Virus record (IMG/VR): IMGVR_UViG_3300044984_002289
Span: 1-32,899 of that record
Reading direction: 5' to 3' (one strand)
Length of the DNA: 32,899 bases
Origin: a virus
Part shown: positions 30,512 through 32,899 of the stretch, one piece after another
How the letters are laid out: every line of letters begins with the position of its first letter
How positions within the stretch are numbered: the first letter of the stretch is position 1
Notes under the pieces: model-generated
Databases searched by the model: none
The model's input: the letters and a program-made list of their open reading frames with translations, nothing else
Told to the model about the DNA's origin: nothing
Made by a program: the position numbers and the translations under genes

Positions 30512-31760
30512 TATAGCCTCCTAAATATTTTGTAATCTCTTGATCGGTTGGTTTTCTAAAATTAGGATTTCTAATTAAAGAATTATACTCATCATCGGAA
30601 ACCTTTTGTATCGGCTTCTCTCTTGAGAACTTTACATCATTGCCTGTGCTGTATCCAGCCCCGCTTTGAAGATATATGTACTTATCCCTGACTACGCCTT
30701 CAATTGGTTCAAACATACTTATCCCAACACGCTTAATTAAAGACTTAAGCATCTTGTCACATTGAGACTGCCAGTTGTATTCTTTAATGACCTTAGGAGC
30801 TTGCTTGTAATAGTAATCACATTGAGCATCAAAATTATCAACCGCATTCTTCATCAACTCAACGGTTGAGTCAAAGTCTGGAAGAATGACATCGCCAGTA
30901 TGATAACCAGAGTGTTGTGTTTTACCAAGCGTTGATTCAATAATATTGTCACCAAGATATTTTTCATACGAACACCATCTACTTGTTGAAATGGTAGGCA
31001 TACCTGTTGCTAATGCCTGGAGAGGTATTAGCCCGAACCCTTCACCCTCTGTTGGGTATACCAAGATGTCATGATCGTGATATAGCTGAACCATCTCTTC
31101 TTGCGTAATCGTTTTAAATATCTTTTTAACATTGCTCTCAGCAGGTTGATCAAACAGTCTCATGACGCTGTAACCATCTGGACTTCCATCGCCGTGATAC
31201 TTTAATGTAAGCTCAACATCGTCATTACCCTTGAATAGTTTAAGAAAGGCTGCTTCAACAAGATCTGCTCTCTTGCGAGCACTATCGGAGTCAACATGAA
31301 GGAATCTAATCTTTCCCCGATTCCCTCTTTTAAAAGGTGTCCACATATCATCAACGCCTAATTCAAAGATATATGTAGGAGTGTCAACACCAGAGTTAGC
31401 AACTGCATCTGCAGAGAACTGATTACCTACCCAGATCTCATCAAATGTTTTCATGGTGGGAATCCACCATTCCCAAGCTTTGGTCGCTTCTAGGTATGTA
31501 CCGTTAATCTTGTACTGATGGTCATGATGTTTTTTAAATCCAGGCTGACGGAAATCCTGACCAGTTATATGGTGATGCCATTCTGGTTCCATATAAAACA
31601 TCTGAACCTGTGCAGACGGATCGTTATCAACAACCTGCATCTGCTTGCCATAATAAGTGAACTGATTAAAGTGCTTTACAATGTTGTTGTATCCATAAGA
31701 ATAGCCAAATATACCGTTTGCATCTTTAATATGCTGATCAGTATGGATTGAAAATATCAT
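30504..31760 (-). CDS. GT4-type glycosyltransferase 2
   Basis: 418 residues from MIFSIHTD; GAGGCGG precedes this ATG, and the upstream 50-residue gene stops 1 bp before it, so the longer start at 31799 is unlikely. GT-B pattern: IWVGNQFSADAVANSGV, YIFELGVDD, IRFLHVDSDSARKR, LVYPTEGEGFGLIPLQALATG. Paralog of the enzyme at 25408-26472, with a C-terminal extension of about 60 residues. Confidence 0.85.
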   Translation of the reverse strand: MIFSIHTDQHIKDANGIFGYSYGYNNIVKHFNQFTYYGKQMQVVDNDPSAQVQMFYMEPEWHHHITGQDFRQPGFKKHHDHQYKINGTYLEATKAWEWWIPTMKTFDEIWVGNQFSADAVANSGVDTPTYIFELGVDDMWTPFKRGNRGKIRFLHVDSDSARKRADLVEAAFLKLFKGNDDVELTLKYHGDGSPDGYSVMRLFDQPAESNVKKIFKTITQEEMVQLYHDHDILVYPTEGEGFGLIPLQALATGMPTISTSRWCSYEKYLGDNIIESTLGKTQHSGYHTGDVILPDFDSTVELMKNAVDNFDAQCDYYYKQAPKVIKEYNWQSQCDKMLKSLIKRVGISMFEPIEGVVRDKYIYLQSGAGYSTGNDVKFSREKPIQKVSDDEYNSLIRNPNFRKPTDQEITKYLGGYNG

Positions 31761-31761
31761 A

Positions 31762-31914
31762 TCAGACCGCCTCGTTTCGTAGCACTTTCCAAGCCTCATC
31801 TACCTTCTGTTTTAATTGAGAAGTATCAGTCTCTGGGTAAGCGTTTAGATATTCATCCTCAGCTTTTACATAGTTGCGGATAATCGCCCGCAACCGTTCA
31901 ACTTCATTCGTCAT
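31762..31914 (-). CDS. 50-residue helical protein
   Basis: MTNEVERLRAIIRNYVKAED then EYLNAYPETDTSQLKQKVDE and a short helix. Its ATG overlaps the TGA of the RecA-like gene (ATGA). Helical, possibly a recombinase accessory by position only. Confidence 0.68.
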   Translation of the reverse strand: MTNEVERLRAIIRNYVKAEDEYLNAYPETDTSQLKQKVDEAWKVLRNEAV

Positions 31915-32825
31915 GAATTAATCCTTTTAAGGATATCCTTTGACTGTTTGGCAGTCAATTCAATTGAGCCCATGCCATTCCATTTGCTTTCTTCATAGCT
32001 ATACCAGGCACCCTTGCGTTGAATAATATCCATCTCAATGGCAATATCAATAATCTCACGCTCTTGGTCAATTCTTCCCTCTTGTGGCAGAACATAATAA
32101 TATCCCGTTGCCCCGATTGTCGGAATCTGTTTTGTCTTTTCAACAGTCCAAGTCGCTCGTTGCGAGGTGATCATGTTATTCTCCTCACGCTCCATTTCGC
32201 CCTTTGACATTGACAAAAACAACTTCACAACATTATGCATGTTGTGGTGAACCGTATTGCCCATCTTGGCTTTCGTGATGGCAAACATTCCGCTCAAGTC
32301 AACCGTTTGGTGAGCAACAAACAACATGATGTTGCGTTCCTTATGGAGATAGTTCACCAGCTTCTGCAGCAGGTAGCCCTGCGAGCGTGACTGCAAACCC
32401 ATTGCTTTACCACCTTCAGGCTTATCGTAGAACTCTTCCTTGATGATGTTAGACAGTGAGTCAAACAAGAAGATATGCTTCTCCTTATCATCCGTCAGAT
32501 ATCCGATCAGATTCTTCATGATGTCTTCCACAATCGTTGACTGAATGATTACAACATCTTCAATGTTAATCCCGCACTTGGCAGCATACTCATCATTATA
32601 AGATGACTCCGAGTCAATGATGACGGGGCGATACCCAAGCTTTTGCGCTTCGGCAATAATCCGAAAACACATAGTCGTTTTACCCACCGATGGAGTACCC
32701 CAAAACAAGTGAGTCGCACCAGTATTAAGACCGCCACCCAAAGCCCGATTCAAACCGATGCTGGGAGTAGCAATAACATCATGAATGGGCATTGTGTGCC
32801 CTTTACGCTTATCTACAATTAACAT
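31911..32825 (-). CDS. recA: RecA-like recombinase
   Basis: 304 residues. Walker A GTPSVGKTT (43-51), Walker B HIFLFDSLS (117-125), a MFAITKAKMGNTVHHN loop region and the C-terminal EIIDIAIEMDIIQRKGAWYSY typical of RecA. It is short of the bacterial RecA N-terminal oligomerisation length, so Sak4/UvsX-like single-strand annealing or strand exchange is possible. GGAG 5 bp before the ATG. Confidence 0.9.
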   Translation of the reverse strand: MLIVDKRKGHTMPIHDVIATPSIGLNRALGGGLNTGATHLFWGTPSVGKTTMCFRIIAEAQKLGYRPVIIDSESSYNDEYAAKCGINIEDVVIIQSTIVEDIMKNLIGYLTDDKEKHIFLFDSLSNIIKEEFYDKPEGGKAMGLQSRSQGYLLQKLVNYLHKERNIMLFVAHQTVDLSGMFAITKAKMGNTVHHNMHNVVKLFLSMSKGEMEREENNMITSQRATWTVEKTKQIPTIGATGYYYVLPQEGRIDQEREIIDIAIEMDIIQRKGAWYSYEESKWNGMGSIELTAKQSKDILKRINS

Positions 32826-32834
32826 ATTTCTCCT

Positions 32835-32899
32835 TTATTGAAACATTCTGTCTAGAATTCTTGATTTAATAATCGTTGTTGATATATGTTCACTATAAG
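32835..32899 (-). CDS. 3' end of a gene running out of the window
   Basis: Only the last 20 codons are present: SEHISTTIIKSRILDRMFQ and a stop, 9 bp before the RecA-like ATG. The AAAGGAG ribosome site of recA lies in that gap. Too short to identify. Confidence 0.5.
   Translation of the reverse strand, partial: YSEHISTTIIKSRILDRMFQ

Overview
The window looks like an AT-rich stretch of a tailed double-stranded DNA phage. It has a terminase small and large subunit pair, a RecA-like recombinase, a RuvC-like resolvase, a Cas4/RecB-like nuclease, a MazG-like pyrophosphatase, three glycosyltransferases, one tRNA and dozens of small unknown genes that overlap at their ends. A WhiB-family iron-sulfur regulator (15219-15506, minus strand) points to an actinobacterial host, because WhiB proteins are essentially confined to Actinobacteria and their phages. 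The low G+C would fit a phage of low-G+C (for example freshwater) actinobacteria; that last step is inference.

Layout. (1) 1-1700, plus strand: two 90-residue paralogous genes (389-661 and 1149-1421), each ended by a UUCG-loop terminator, sit in a dense array of TGTAA-NN-TTACA sites, several in runs with an exact 16-bp period. (2) 1700-2185: convergent non-coding region. (3) 2186-21126, minus strand: about 50 small, mostly acidic genes of largely unknown function, tightly packed with TAATG, ATGA or short overlaps. Recognisable members are WhiB, an Api92/DUF1281-like protein, a DUF3846-like protein, a secreted lysozyme-like protein, several zinc-ribbon proteins, and a 543-residue protein combining GHKL-ATPase-like motifs with an HEXXH metalloprotease motif. 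A non-coding island at 8544-9137 holds tRNA-Arg(TCT), two adjacent sequences that each fold as a three-way junction, and one copy of a 49-bp element found again at 14532-14580. (4) 21127-22909: two inverted repeats, a glycosyltransferase, and a third, more distant relative of the 90-residue proteins (22425-22787) with its own terminator. The only exact TGTAANNTTACA site I found outside region 1 lies here, at 21382. (5) 22910-32899, minus strand: packaging and DNA-metabolism block. Transcription order is RecA, GT4 glycosyltransferase, MazG, small nuclease-like protein, Cas4-like nuclease, zinc-finger protein, RuvC-like resolvase, HTH protein, YkgJ-like zinc/iron cluster protein, second GT4 glycosyltransferase, small terminase, a 37-residue protein made of an internal duplication, and large terminase.

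Block 5 supplies recombination, nucleotide-pool clean-up, packaging and probably glycan modification. Block 3 resembles a cassette of host-takeover genes. Region 1 and its satellite at 21.4-22.8 kb look like a self-contained DNA-binding-protein/iteron system; its role (origin, partition site, regulatory hub or genome organiser) cannot be decided from sequence alone. I see no integrase, ParA, capsid or tail gene in the window, and the only repressor candidates are the small paralogous proteins themselves.
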